From positions 1 through 10,501 of the forward strand of contig CAZWUI010000027.1 in the NCBI GenBank assembly GCA_964637515.1: a DNA stretch of 10,501 bases, given 5' to 3'. The notes under the pieces were generated by a model. It made no database searches. It was not told the DNA's origin and saw only the letters and a list, made by a program, of their open reading frames with translations. Shown here piece after piece: positions 1 through 6,575 of this stretch; the first letter of the stretch is position 1; each line of letters starts with the position of its first letter. Source of the DNA: RGIG4097 sp964637515 (lineage in GTDB: Bacteria; Bacillota; Clostridia; Christensenellales; CAG-917). The translations under genes were made by a program, and so were the position numbers.

Positions 1-64
1 ATTTTTCGGGTGGTTTGGGGAAAATCGCATCTTTTTTATTTTCATAGAAAATAATCAGAAAAAT

Positions 65-80
65 TTCAAAAATTTTTGAA
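65..80. repeat. Perfect 16-bp AT-rich palindrome upstream of the hrcA promoter
   Basis: TTCAAAAATTTTTGAA is identical to its reverse complement and ends 7 bp before the -35 box of the hrcA promoter. Its phased A and T tracts sit where an UP element (RNA polymerase alpha-subunit contact) would lie; a dimeric-regulator site is the other possibility. The surrounding DNA is very AT-rich, so chance is not excluded. A second small AT-rich hairpin (TTATTTTC, ATA, GAAAATAA) lies at 36-54. No gene is visible in bases 1-87. Confidence 0.5.
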
Positions 81-87
81 TAAATAG

Positions 88-116
88 TTGACATTTGGCA
101 AACATAATTTTATACT
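88..116 (+). promoter_or_regulatory. Sigma-A promoter of the hrcA-dnaK operon
   Basis: The -35 box TTGACA (88-93) matches consensus perfectly. It is separated by exactly 17 bp from a -10 box TATACT (111-116). The predicted transcription start, near 122-124, falls inside the CIRCE operator, so HrcA bound there would block initiation. This is the vegetative promoter type expected for HrcA-controlled (class I) heat-shock operons. Confidence 0.9.
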
Positions 117-117
117 G

Positions 118-144
118 TTAGCAGTCAGATAAAAAGAGTGCTAG
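118..144 (+). promoter_or_regulatory. CIRCE operator (HrcA binding site)
   Basis: TTAGCAGTC (118-126), nine bases, then GAGTGCTAG (136-144). The CIRCE consensus is TTAGCACTC-N9-GAGTGCTAA, so each half-site has a single mismatch and the spacing is exact. It directly follows the -10 box and precedes the hrcA ribosome binding site, the classical position for autoregulation of hrcA and repression of grpE, dnaK and dnaJ. The left-arm mismatch lies inside the half-site and slightly weakens the inverted repeat. Confidence 0.95.
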
Positions 145-145
145 C

Positions 146-153
146 AAAAGGAG
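146..153 (+). promoter_or_regulatory. Ribosome binding site that fixes the hrcA start
   Basis: AAAAGGAG lies 5 nt before the ATG at 159. It supports that ATG over the in-frame GTG at 138, which is part of the CIRCE right arm (GAGTGCTAG) and has no Shine-Dalgarno sequence in front of it. Confidence 0.85.
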
Positions 154-158
154 AAAAT

Positions 159-1193
159 ATGGGCAAGGAACTTTCCGAAAGAAAACGCAAAATACTGCAC
201 GCGGTAGTCGACTTGTATATCACCACTGGCGAGCCTGTTTCGAGCGCTGATATTCAGTCGAAATATCTTCCCGAAGTGTCGTCTGCGACGATTAGGGCAG
301 AGTTGAGCGCACTCGAAGCACTCGGATACCTTGACCAACCGCATACGTCGGCGGGCAGAGTGCCTTTGAAAGACGCATACAAACTCTACGTCGGCGACCT
401 TGACTGCGGAAGTGCCTTGACGGATGCAGAAACCGCATTCATTCGCAAACGCTTCGATGAAAGACTTTTGCAAGTGGGCGACCTATCTCGTCAAGCGGCG
501 AAGATAATCAGCGATATGACGAACTACACGTCGTTTTCGGTGACGAAGAACAATCCGCACGTGCTTATCGAAGAGATAAAACTCGTGCCACTCAAGAGAG
601 GTCAGGTCATCGTGCTTATCGTGACAGACAAAGGCGTTCTTTCTGACAAAACAATCGACGTTGACGATGATATGAGAGCAGAGTATGTTGACACTGCGAC
701 TCGTATGCTCAACAAAGTGTTCTCGGGAAAGGAAATCGGCGAATTTGCAGGCGTTGATTTCGCCCTCGAAATCGACGAAGAACTCGACAATTTCAAGGAT
801 ATATTTGATGAAGTAATAACTATAATAAAGAGTTATATCACCGAGCACAGCGACAACGTCGTAGTCGAAGGCGCACTCAAAATGCTCGACTATCCCGAAT
901 ACAATAACATTGAAGACGCGAAAAACTTTTTGTCCGTCATATCGGACCGAGACAGTATGTCGGAAATTCTTCCGTCCGATGAGGAAAGCATTGAGTTTTC
1001 CGTACGTATCGGCAAAGAGGATAGCGGTGTGGACAAATGCGCAATCATCACTGCGGCATACAAAGTCGGAGACGAAGTCGTGGGACAAGCGGGCGTCATA
1101 GGCCCGGAGCGTATGGACTACAAGAAAGTCATCGGCGTGCTCGACTATATCAAACACACACTCAATTCGATACTCGATAACGACAAGGATTAG
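159..1193 (+). CDS. hrcA: Heat-inducible transcription repressor HrcA
   Basis: HrcA is the dimeric cytoplasmic repressor that binds CIRCE; in the family its folding depends on chaperonin and it releases DNA when unfolded proteins titrate the chaperone. The ATG at 159 gives 344 residues, the usual family length. The N-terminal winged-helix domain (about residues 1-75) carries the hallmark stretch TSAGRVPLKDAYKLYV. The rest fits the GAF-like and dimerisation regions. The first gene of its operon, it lies directly behind its own operator and is followed after 3 nt by grpE. An upstream in-frame GTG at 138 would add seven residues, but it lies within the operator and lacks a ribosome binding site. 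Identity is secure from both sequence and context. Confidence 0.96.
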   Translation: MGKELSERKRKILHAVVDLYITTGEPVSSADIQSKYLPEVSSATIRAELSALEALGYLDQPHTSAGRVPLKDAYKLYVGDLDCGSALTDAETAFIRKRFDERLLQVGDLSRQAAKIISDMTNYTSFSVTKNNPHVLIEEIKLVPLKRGQVIVLIVTDKGVLSDKTIDVDDDMRAEYVDTATRMLNKVFSGKEIGEFAGVDFALEIDEELDNFKDIFDEVITIIKSYITEHSDNVVVEGALKMLDYPEYNNIEDAKNFLSVISDRDSMSEILPSDEESIEFSVRIGKEDSGVDKCAIITAAYKVGDEVVGQAGVIGPERMDYKKVIGVLDYIKHTLNSILDNDKD

Positions 1194-1196
1194 AAT

Positions 1197-1772
1197 ATGA
1201 AAGACAAGAAACAAAACGACGTCAAAGGCAAAGCCAAAGACGAAAAAATCGAAATAGAAACCCCGCAAGAAAAGGACGAACAATCCTTGGGTTTGGATAG
1301 AGAAGCGCTCGGCGATGAAAAATATATCGAAGCACTCGAAGAAAAATTCGGAGAGGCGCTCAAAGATAGCGTGACGTGCAGAAATCTTCTTCAACGTCTG
1401 CAAGCGGACTTCGACAACTACCGCAAGCGCAACAATTCAGTCGCGGATGATATGAAGGCACTCGGCATTTCAATCGTCATCGAAAAGATGCTCACCGTGC
1501 TCGACAACTGCGACCTTGCGCGCAAGTATATATCCGACGAAAGCGCGCTCACCGGTTTCAATATGATGGAAAGACAAATACTCGATGCCCTTGAATCTTT
1601 CGGGCTCAAAGAGATTGATGCGGAAGGTAAACCCTTCGACGCAAAACTCATGAACGCTCTCGAAAGAGAAAAGACAGAAGGCAAAGAAGATATGGTCGTG
1701 GAAGTCATCTCGAAAGGATACACCTTGAACGGCAAACTCCTCCGTCCCGCAGGAGTAAAAGTGGGATACTAA
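1197..1772 (+). CDS. grpE: Nucleotide exchange factor GrpE
   Basis: GrpE is the homodimeric co-chaperone that drives ADP release from DnaK. The 191-residue product has a highly charged, low-complexity N-terminus (about 1-45), then a long helical coiled-coil region containing FDNYRKRN (the conserved FxNYxKR motif). The C-terminal beta domain ends in LLRPAGVKVGY, matching the family's usual RPAxVxV ending. The usual FxPxxHxAV motif is altered to FDAKLMNAL, so the common histidine is missing; GrpE sequences diverge quickly and this need not affect function. AAGGAT about 7 nt upstream, overlapping the end of hrcA, serves as ribosome binding site. It is separated from the hrcA stop by 3 nt, which suggests coupled translation. 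Confidence 0.95.
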   Translation: MKDKKQNDVKGKAKDEKIEIETPQEKDEQSLGLDREALGDEKYIEALEEKFGEALKDSVTCRNLLQRLQADFDNYRKRNNSVADDMKALGISIVIEKMLTVLDNCDLARKYISDESALTGFNMMERQILDALESFGLKEIDAEGKPFDAKLMNALEREKTEGKEDMVVEVISKGYTLNGKLLRPAGVKVGY

Positions 1773-1783
1773 ATCTAAAATCG

Positions 1784-1798
1784 TAGGGCGCAGCCCTA
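1784..1798 (+). other. Hairpin in the grpE-dnaK intergenic RNA
   Basis: TAGGGC, loop GCA, GCCCTA: a perfect 6-bp stem with a 3-nt loop, directly abutting the dnaK Shine-Dalgarno AAAGGAG (1798-1804). No U-tract follows, so it is not an intrinsic terminator. Position suggests a 5' end stabiliser after mRNA cleavage, or a modulator of dnaK translation, since higher temperature would open it. The sequence shows only the inverted repeat; a role is inference. Confidence 0.55.
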
Positions 1799-1811
1799 AA
1801 GGAGAAATAAT

Positions 1812-3674
1812 ATGGGAAAAATCATTGGTATTGACCTCGGCACAACCAACTCTTGTGTGGCAGTTATGGAAGGCGGTGAACCCGTCGTTATCGCAAACGC
1901 AGAAGGTATGCGTACGACTCCGTCCGTCGTCGGTTTCGCAAAAGACGGCGAAAGACTCGTCGGCGATATCGCAAAACGTCAAGCGGTTTCCAATCCCGAC
2001 CACACCATCACCTCTATCAAGAGAGAAATGGGCACCGATCACAAAGTTAAAATCGACAATAAAGAATACACTCCGCAAGAAATCTCCGCAATGATTTTGA
2101 CGAAACTCAAAAACGACGCGGAAAAATATCTCGGCGAAAAAGTCACCGAAGCTGTCATCACCGTTCCTGCATATTTCAGCGATTCACAACGTCAAGCGAC
2201 CAAGGATGCAGGCAAAATCGCAGGTCTCGAAGTCAAACGTATCATCAATGAACCTACCGCAGCGGCACTCGCATACGGCGTGGATAAGGACGAAAACAAG
2301 CAACAAAAAGTTTTGATTTTCGACCTTGGCGGCGGAACGTTCGACGTTTCCATTCTCGAACTCGGTGACGGTGTCTTCGAAGTTCTTGCAACTTCCGGCA
2401 ACAACCGTCTCGGCGGCGACGACTTCGACAAACGACTTATGGATTATATCGTCACTGAATTTAAGTCGAAAGAAGGCGTTGACATCAGCGGCGACAAGAT
2501 GGCAATGCAACGTGTCAAAGAAGCGGCTGAAAAAGCGAAAATCGACCTTTCCGGCGTGACGAAAGCAAAAGTATCCCTTCCTTTCATCACCATGGCAGAC
2601 GGTGTTCCTAAACATCTCGACCTTGACATCACGAGAGCAAAATTCGAACAACTCACCGCGGATCTCGTCCAAAAGACGATGAACCCCTTGAATCAAGCGC
2701 TCAAAGACGCAGGACTTTCTGCAAGTGACCTTTCAAAAGTCATCATGGTCGGCGGATCCACTCGTATTCCCGCAGTCTATGAAGCAGTCAAGAAAGCGAC
2801 CGGCAAAGATCCTTATAAGGGCATCAACCCCGATGAATGTGTTGCAATCGGTGCGGCAATCCAAGCAGGCGTGCTCGCAGGTGAAGTCAAAGATATGCTC
2901 TTGCTCGACGTAACTCCGTTGTCCCTTGGTATTGAAACCCTCGGCGGTGTGTTCACCAAACTCATCGACAGAAATACCACCATTCCTACCAGCAAGTCCC
3001 AAATCTTCTCGACTGCTGCGGATCATCAAACTTCTGTTGACATCCACGTGTTGCAAGGTGAAAGACAATTTGCACGCGACAACAAGACTCTCGGCAGATT
3101 TGAACTTGTCGGCATCGCTCCCGCACCTCGCGGAGTGCCTCAAATCGAAGTCACTTTCGACATTGACGCAAACGGTATCGTGTCCGTCAAGGCAGTGGAT
3201 AAAGGCACCAACAAATCTCAATCCATCACCATCACTGCAAGCTCCAATCTTTCCGAAAGCGACATCGACGCCGCAATCAAAGATGCAGAGAAGTATGCGG
3301 AAGAAGACGAGAAGAGAAGAAAATTCGTCGATGCGAAGAACAGTGCTGAACAATATGCGTTCGTTTTCGAAAAATTCGTATCAGAAAACGGTGAAAAGAT
3401 AAGCGAAGACGACAAGAACGCATTGAACGAAGCAGTCAAAGAGGCACGTGAAGCGTTTGAAAAAGCGGAAACCGAAGAAGACGTGCGCACCGCAATGGAC
3501 AAACTTTCGAAGACGACCGATCCTATCGTCACAAAGTTCTATCAAGAAAATCCCGAAGCAGCAGCGGAAGCGGCAAAAGCGGCAGGATTTAACCCCGAAG
3601 ATATGGGCAACGGTGCGGCAAACGGTACGGTTGACGACGACAATATGACTCCTCCCGAAGGCGGTTGGAACTAA
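1812..3674 (+). CDS. dnaK: Chaperone protein DnaK (Hsp70)
   Basis: DnaK is the ATP-driven Hsp70 that binds exposed hydrophobic segments of client proteins, working with DnaJ and GrpE. The 620-residue product has the nucleotide-binding domain with IDLGTTNS (7-14), lysine 70 equivalent to the catalytic lysine, DLGGGT (171-176) and VGGSTR (313-318). The interdomain linker DMLLLDV is at 361-367, followed by DVTPLSLGIETLGG, the substrate-binding domain and a helical lid. DLGGGT sits 23 residues earlier than in E. coli DnaK (194-199), which is the Gram-positive-type deletion. The C-terminus is odd: instead of the usual acidic EEVD-like or EVVDD-like tail it ends in PPEGGWN after an alanine- and glycine-rich stretch. 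The ATG at 1812 is preceded by AAAGGAG with good spacing. Identity is certain. Confidence 0.98.
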   Translation: MGKIIGIDLGTTNSCVAVMEGGEPVVIANAEGMRTTPSVVGFAKDGERLVGDIAKRQAVSNPDHTITSIKREMGTDHKVKIDNKEYTPQEISAMILTKLKNDAEKYLGEKVTEAVITVPAYFSDSQRQATKDAGKIAGLEVKRIINEPTAAALAYGVDKDENKQQKVLIFDLGGGTFDVSILELGDGVFEVLATSGNNRLGGDDFDKRLMDYIVTEFKSKEGVDISGDKMAMQRVKEAAEKAKIDLSGVTKAKVSLPFITMADGVPKHLDLDITRAKFEQLTADLVQKTMNPLNQALKDAGLSASDLSKVIMVGGSTRIPAVYEAVKKATGKDPYKGINPDECVAIGAAIQAGVLAGEVKDMLLLDVTPLSLGIETLGGVFTKLIDRNTTIPTSKSQIFSTAADHQTSVDIHVLQGERQFARDNKTLGRFELVGIAPAPRGVPQIEVTFDIDANGIVSVKAVDKGTNKSQSITITASSNLSESDIDAAIKDAEKYAEEDEKRRKFVDAKNSAEQYAFVFEKFVSENGEKISEDDKNALNEAVKEAREAFEKAETEEDVRTAMDKLSKTTDPIVTKFYQENPEAAAEAAKAAGFNPEDMGNGAANGTVDDDNMTPPEGGWN

Positions 3675-3685
3675 AAAGCATTTCA

Positions 3686-3708
3686 CGGCGACGGCTTGTC
3701 CGTCGCCG
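3686..3708 (+). other. GC-rich hairpin between dnaK and dnaJ
   Basis: CGGCGACGG, loop CTTGT, CCGTCGCCG: a perfect 9-bp, very GC-rich stem 11 nt after the dnaK stop. The downstream bases (ATTGGGCAATAA) hold no U-run, so a classical terminator is unlikely. A 3' stabiliser for the dnaK message, a partial attenuator lowering dnaJ relative to dnaK, or an RNase processing site would fit. The structure is seen; the role is inferred. Confidence 0.65.
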
Positions 3709-3733
3709 ATTGGGCAATAAGCCTTAATTCAAT

Positions 3734-4882
3734 ATGGCAGACAAATCTTATTACGACACATTAGGCGTATCTAAAACGGCAACGGCGGACGAATTGAAGT
3801 CCGCCTATCGTCGTCTTGCGAAACAATATCATCCCGATATGTATGCAGGCAAGAGCGATGCCGAAAAGAAGAGCGCAGAAGAAAAATTCAAGGAAATAAA
3901 CCACGCTTACGACGTGTTGTCCGATCCGCAAAAGAGAGCGGCGTACGATCAGTACGGTTCTGAAAACGGACCGCAATTTAGTTCTGACGGCGGATTCGGC
4001 GGATTTGGCGGATTCGGCGGTGGCGGTGGTTTCGATATGGACGACATCATCAATTCATTCTTCGGCGGATTTGGCGGTGGCGGTAGACAGAGCAGTCGTT
4101 CAAACGCTCCTCAACGCGGTCAGGATATTCTCATGAGCGTGTCCATATCCTTTGAAGAAGCGGCTTTCGGTGTTGAGAAAAAAGTCAACGTCAGAAGATA
4201 TGAAAACTGTCCTACTTGCGGTGGCACCGGCGCAAAAACGGGCGGTATAAAGACTTGTCCCAACTGTAAGGGTACGGGCACTGTCACTCAAATTCAGCGC
4301 ACGCCTTTCGGTCAATTTCAGACGACGGGCGCATGCCCGCACTGCAAAGGCAAGGGCAAGATAGTTTCGGATCCTTGTCCCACATGCGGAGGTCAGGGCA
4401 GAAGCGAAAAGACGAGAGAAGTCTCAATCAATATTCCCGCAGGCATTGACAACGGTCAACGCATAACCTATCAAAACGAGGGTAATGCAGGAAGAAACGG
4501 CGGTGAAAACGGCGGGCTCATCGTTGAAGTGAACGTCAAACCGCACAAATTCTTCAAACGTAACGGCGCAGATATTATGGTCGAATATCCTATCTCGATT
4601 GTGGAGGCGGCGCTCGGTACGACCATTCAAGTTCCTACGCTCTCCACGCCGGAAAGTCTAAAAATTCCCGAAGGTACGCAGAGTGGTACGACCTTCAAGT
4701 TGAAGGGTAAGGGCATGAAAAAATTGCGCTCCAAATACGACTACGGCGACCTTTACGTCAAGGTGCTTGTCGAAGTGCCGAAGAGCGTAAACAGGGAACA
4801 AAAAGATTTGCTTTCAAAGCTTGGAAATTCCTTTGAAACGAAACAGTTTCCCAAGAAAAAAGAATTCAAAGACAAACTTTAA
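3734..4882 (+). CDS. dnaJ: Chaperone protein DnaJ (Hsp40)
   Basis: DnaJ delivers clients to DnaK and stimulates its ATPase. The 382-residue product is a complete type I Hsp40. Its J domain (1-75) has HPD at 33-35. A glycine/phenylalanine-rich linker follows (about 85-120), encoded partly by a near-repeat of GGCGGATTC. Four zinc-finger repeats CxxCxGxG start at residues 159, 175, 201 and 215, and then come the C-terminal client-binding domains. The segment between HPD and FKEI is about five residues longer than in E. coli DnaJ. The start has no clear Shine-Dalgarno; the bases before the ATG read TAAGCCTTAATTCAAT. Translation may therefore be inefficient or depend on a structured leader. It sits 59 nt after dnaK, past a GC-rich hairpin. 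Confidence 0.97.
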   Translation: MADKSYYDTLGVSKTATADELKSAYRRLAKQYHPDMYAGKSDAEKKSAEEKFKEINHAYDVLSDPQKRAAYDQYGSENGPQFSSDGGFGGFGGFGGGGGFDMDDIINSFFGGFGGGGRQSSRSNAPQRGQDILMSVSISFEEAAFGVEKKVNVRRYENCPTCGGTGAKTGGIKTCPNCKGTGTVTQIQRTPFGQFQTTGACPHCKGKGKIVSDPCPTCGGQGRSEKTREVSINIPAGIDNGQRITYQNEGNAGRNGGENGGLIVEVNVKPHKFFKRNGADIMVEYPISIVEAALGTTIQVPTLSTPESLKIPEGTQSGTTFKLKGKGMKKLRSKYDYGDLYVKVLVEVPKSVNREQKDLLSKLGNSFETKQFPKKKEFKDKL

Positions 4883-4912
4883 TAATACGAAACTATAGGA
4901 TAAAGTGCCGAT

Positions 4913-5821
4913 ATGAAATATTTGACAGTTACTATAGACACAGACCACGACAACGCCGAACTTATATCTTCGGCGTTGTTTGACGTTGGCGCAGAGGGCG
5001 TCAGTATCATCGACAAACAAGACTTTTTGGACCTTGTTGACAGTGACGTTATTTGGGACTACGTCGATGAAAATATCCTTAACGCAGGGGACGTCGTCAA
5101 GGTGTCGACCGTTGTTGATATAGAGGATAAGTCTTTCCCTGATAGGCTCAAGAGTCGCCTTGTCGAAATGAGTGAATACGGGGTGAAGTACGGCGAAATC
5201 ATCACTTCCGAAATCGACGAGTGCGACTACGTCAACGAGTGGAAAAAATATTATAAACCCATCGTTACGAAACATATTACCGTTGTGCCGACTTGGATAA
5301 AGTACGAACCGAAAGCGGATGAAAAAATCATGCGACTTGATCCCGGTATGGCGTTTGGCACGGGTGAGCATGCCACGACAAGAATGTGCCTCGACCTTAT
5401 GGACGTCACGGATAAAGACGTCATCGACGTGGGTTGCGGTAGCGGTATTTTGGGAATTGCCGCCGAACTCTCGGGCGCAAAAAGCGTTTATATGTGCGAC
5501 ATTGACGAACAGGCGGTGGAGTTTGCAAAGCGCAATGCAGAACTCAACGGCGTGTCCGCAACGATAGAAAAAGCGGATCTTATCGAAGGCAATCACACTG
5601 CGGATTTCATCTTTGCGAATATCACTGCGGACATTCTTATGCGTCTATCCAAGTCCATTGGCAAACACTTGAACGAAAACGGAATTATCGTTTTGTCGGG
5701 TATCATAGACACTCGTCTTGTCGAAGTCGAAAAGTGCTACGTGGCTGCCGGCTACGAAATTATCGACAGAGCGCAAAAAGACGATTGGCGCGCGTTGAAA
5801 CTCGTAAAACGTAACGCTTGA
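4913..5821 (+). CDS. prmA: Ribosomal protein L11 methyltransferase PrmA
   Basis: PrmA uses S-adenosylmethionine to trimethylate several amino groups of ribosomal protein L11 in the cytoplasm. The 302-residue product has the family's N-terminal L11-recognition domain (about 1-65) and a class I Rossmann methyltransferase domain. Visible motifs are DPGMAFGTGEHATT (143-156), the SAM-binding motif DVGCGSG (172-178) and the catalytic-region motif ANITADIL starting at 235. Length is typical. The start at 4913 has a weak AGGA about 12 nt upstream; no better in-frame alternative is visible. It follows dnaJ by 30 nt, the same order as yqeT in Bacillus subtilis, and is probably read from the heat-shock operon. 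Confidence 0.96.
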   Translation: MKYLTVTIDTDHDNAELISSALFDVGAEGVSIIDKQDFLDLVDSDVIWDYVDENILNAGDVVKVSTVVDIEDKSFPDRLKSRLVEMSEYGVKYGEIITSEIDECDYVNEWKKYYKPIVTKHITVVPTWIKYEPKADEKIMRLDPGMAFGTGEHATTRMCLDLMDVTDKDVIDVGCGSGILGIAAELSGAKSVYMCDIDEQAVEFAKRNAELNGVSATIEKADLIEGNHTADFIFANITADILMRLSKSIGKHLNENGIIVLSGIIDTRLVEVEKCYVAAGYEIIDRAQKDDWRALKLVKRNA

Positions 5822-5846
5822 CTTGTAAGCCTTGGCATTATAAAAT
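5818..5846 (+). promoter_or_regulatory. Candidate internal promoter for rsmE
   Basis: TTGACT (5818-5823) overlaps the prmA stop codon and is followed after 17 bp by TAAAAT (5841-5846). A TATAAA at 5839-5844 is an alternative -10. Transcription would start about 6-7 bp downstream, at or just before the rsmE ATG (5853). rsmE also has no Shine-Dalgarno, so a leaderless message is possible. Composition bias makes chance matches plausible, hence moderate confidence. Confidence 0.5.
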
Positions 5847-5852
5847 AATTTT

Positions 5853-6575
5853 ATGGAAATCAGAAGATTTTTCGTCACGAATAGCGATATTAGCGGAAAT
5901 CTCGTCACTCTATGCGGTGACGAATTTTTGCATATGACGAAAGTCTTGCGCTATAAAGTCGGCTACAAAGCGGTCATCCTCGCAAACGACGGAGTGGAAA
6001 GACTTTGTACGGTCAATGAGATTTCAAAGGACTATGCGACTTTGTCCATAGACGAAGAAAAAGTCGTTGACGGCAAAAAGTCAAAACTCACCCTTTGCGC
6101 CGGACTTCTCAAAAACAATAAACTCGATTTTGTCGTTCAAAAAGGTGTTGAACTCGGCGTCGACGAGATTATTCCGTTCACGTCCGCGAATACCGCAGAG
6201 AGCAAATTCAACCGCGAAAGAGCGGAGAAAATTGCGCTCGAAAGCGCAAAACAATGCGGCAGCGTATATTTGAGCAAGATAGGCGAATTGAAAACCTTTG
6301 ATGAAGTCGTGAAATCATTTTCGGATTTCGACGAAGTCGTCTTTGCCTATGAATACGAAAAGAAAGTTAAACTTCGCGACCTTGGACTGCAATCGGGAAA
6401 TATTCTTCTTGTCGTCGGCGCGGAAGGCGGTTTTACCCCCGAAGAAGTGGAAAAGGCTACCGCTAACGGTGCGAAAATCATCACTCTCGGAAAACGTATT
6501 CTGCGTGCGGAAACCGCTTCTATCGTTTTGAGTGCGCTCACTCTCGACAATTTGGGAGAACTCGATTATGACTAA
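5853..6575 (+). CDS. rsmE: 16S rRNA (uracil-1498-N3)-methyltransferase RsmE
   Basis: RsmE methylates N3 of U1498 in 16S rRNA of the small subunit. The 240-residue product begins with the PUA-like RNA-binding domain (about 1-70, including EFLHMTKVLR). A SPOUT (trefoil-knot) methyltransferase domain follows. Its SAM-binding knot shows GAEGGF (189-194) and LGKRILRAETA (212-222), the signature of the family. Length is slightly below the usual 243-256. No Shine-Dalgarno precedes the ATG, although a promoter-like sequence lies immediately upstream. It follows prmA by 31 nt and overlaps mtaB by 8 nt, as expected for the yqeT-yqeU-yqeV block of Firmicutes. Confidence 0.95.
   Translation: MEIRRFFVTNSDISGNLVTLCGDEFLHMTKVLRYKVGYKAVILANDGVERLCTVNEISKDYATLSIDEEKVVDGKKSKLTLCAGLLKNNKLDFVVQKGVELGVDEIIPFTSANTAESKFNRERAEKIALESAKQCGSVYLSKIGELKTFDEVVKSFSDFDEVVFAYEYEKKVKLRDLGLQSGNILLVVGAEGGFTPEEVEKATANGAKIITLGKRILRAETASIVLSALTLDNLGELDYD

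Noticed and set aside
483..1403. Long minus-strand open frame (306 codons) opposite hrcA and grpE
   Set aside because: It overlaps two certain genes, has a phenylalanine- and valine-rich composition typical of antisense frames of acidic proteins, and has no supporting ribosome binding site.
3980..4100. Tandem GGCGGATTC-like repeats as a possible satellite or phase-variation tract
   Set aside because: They encode the normal glycine/phenylalanine-rich linker of DnaJ and are imperfect.
4814..5596. Minus-strand open frame (260 codons) opposite dnaJ and prmA
   Set aside because: It is a shadow of PrmA, whose motifs are clear on the plus strand; no family features are visible in the antisense product.
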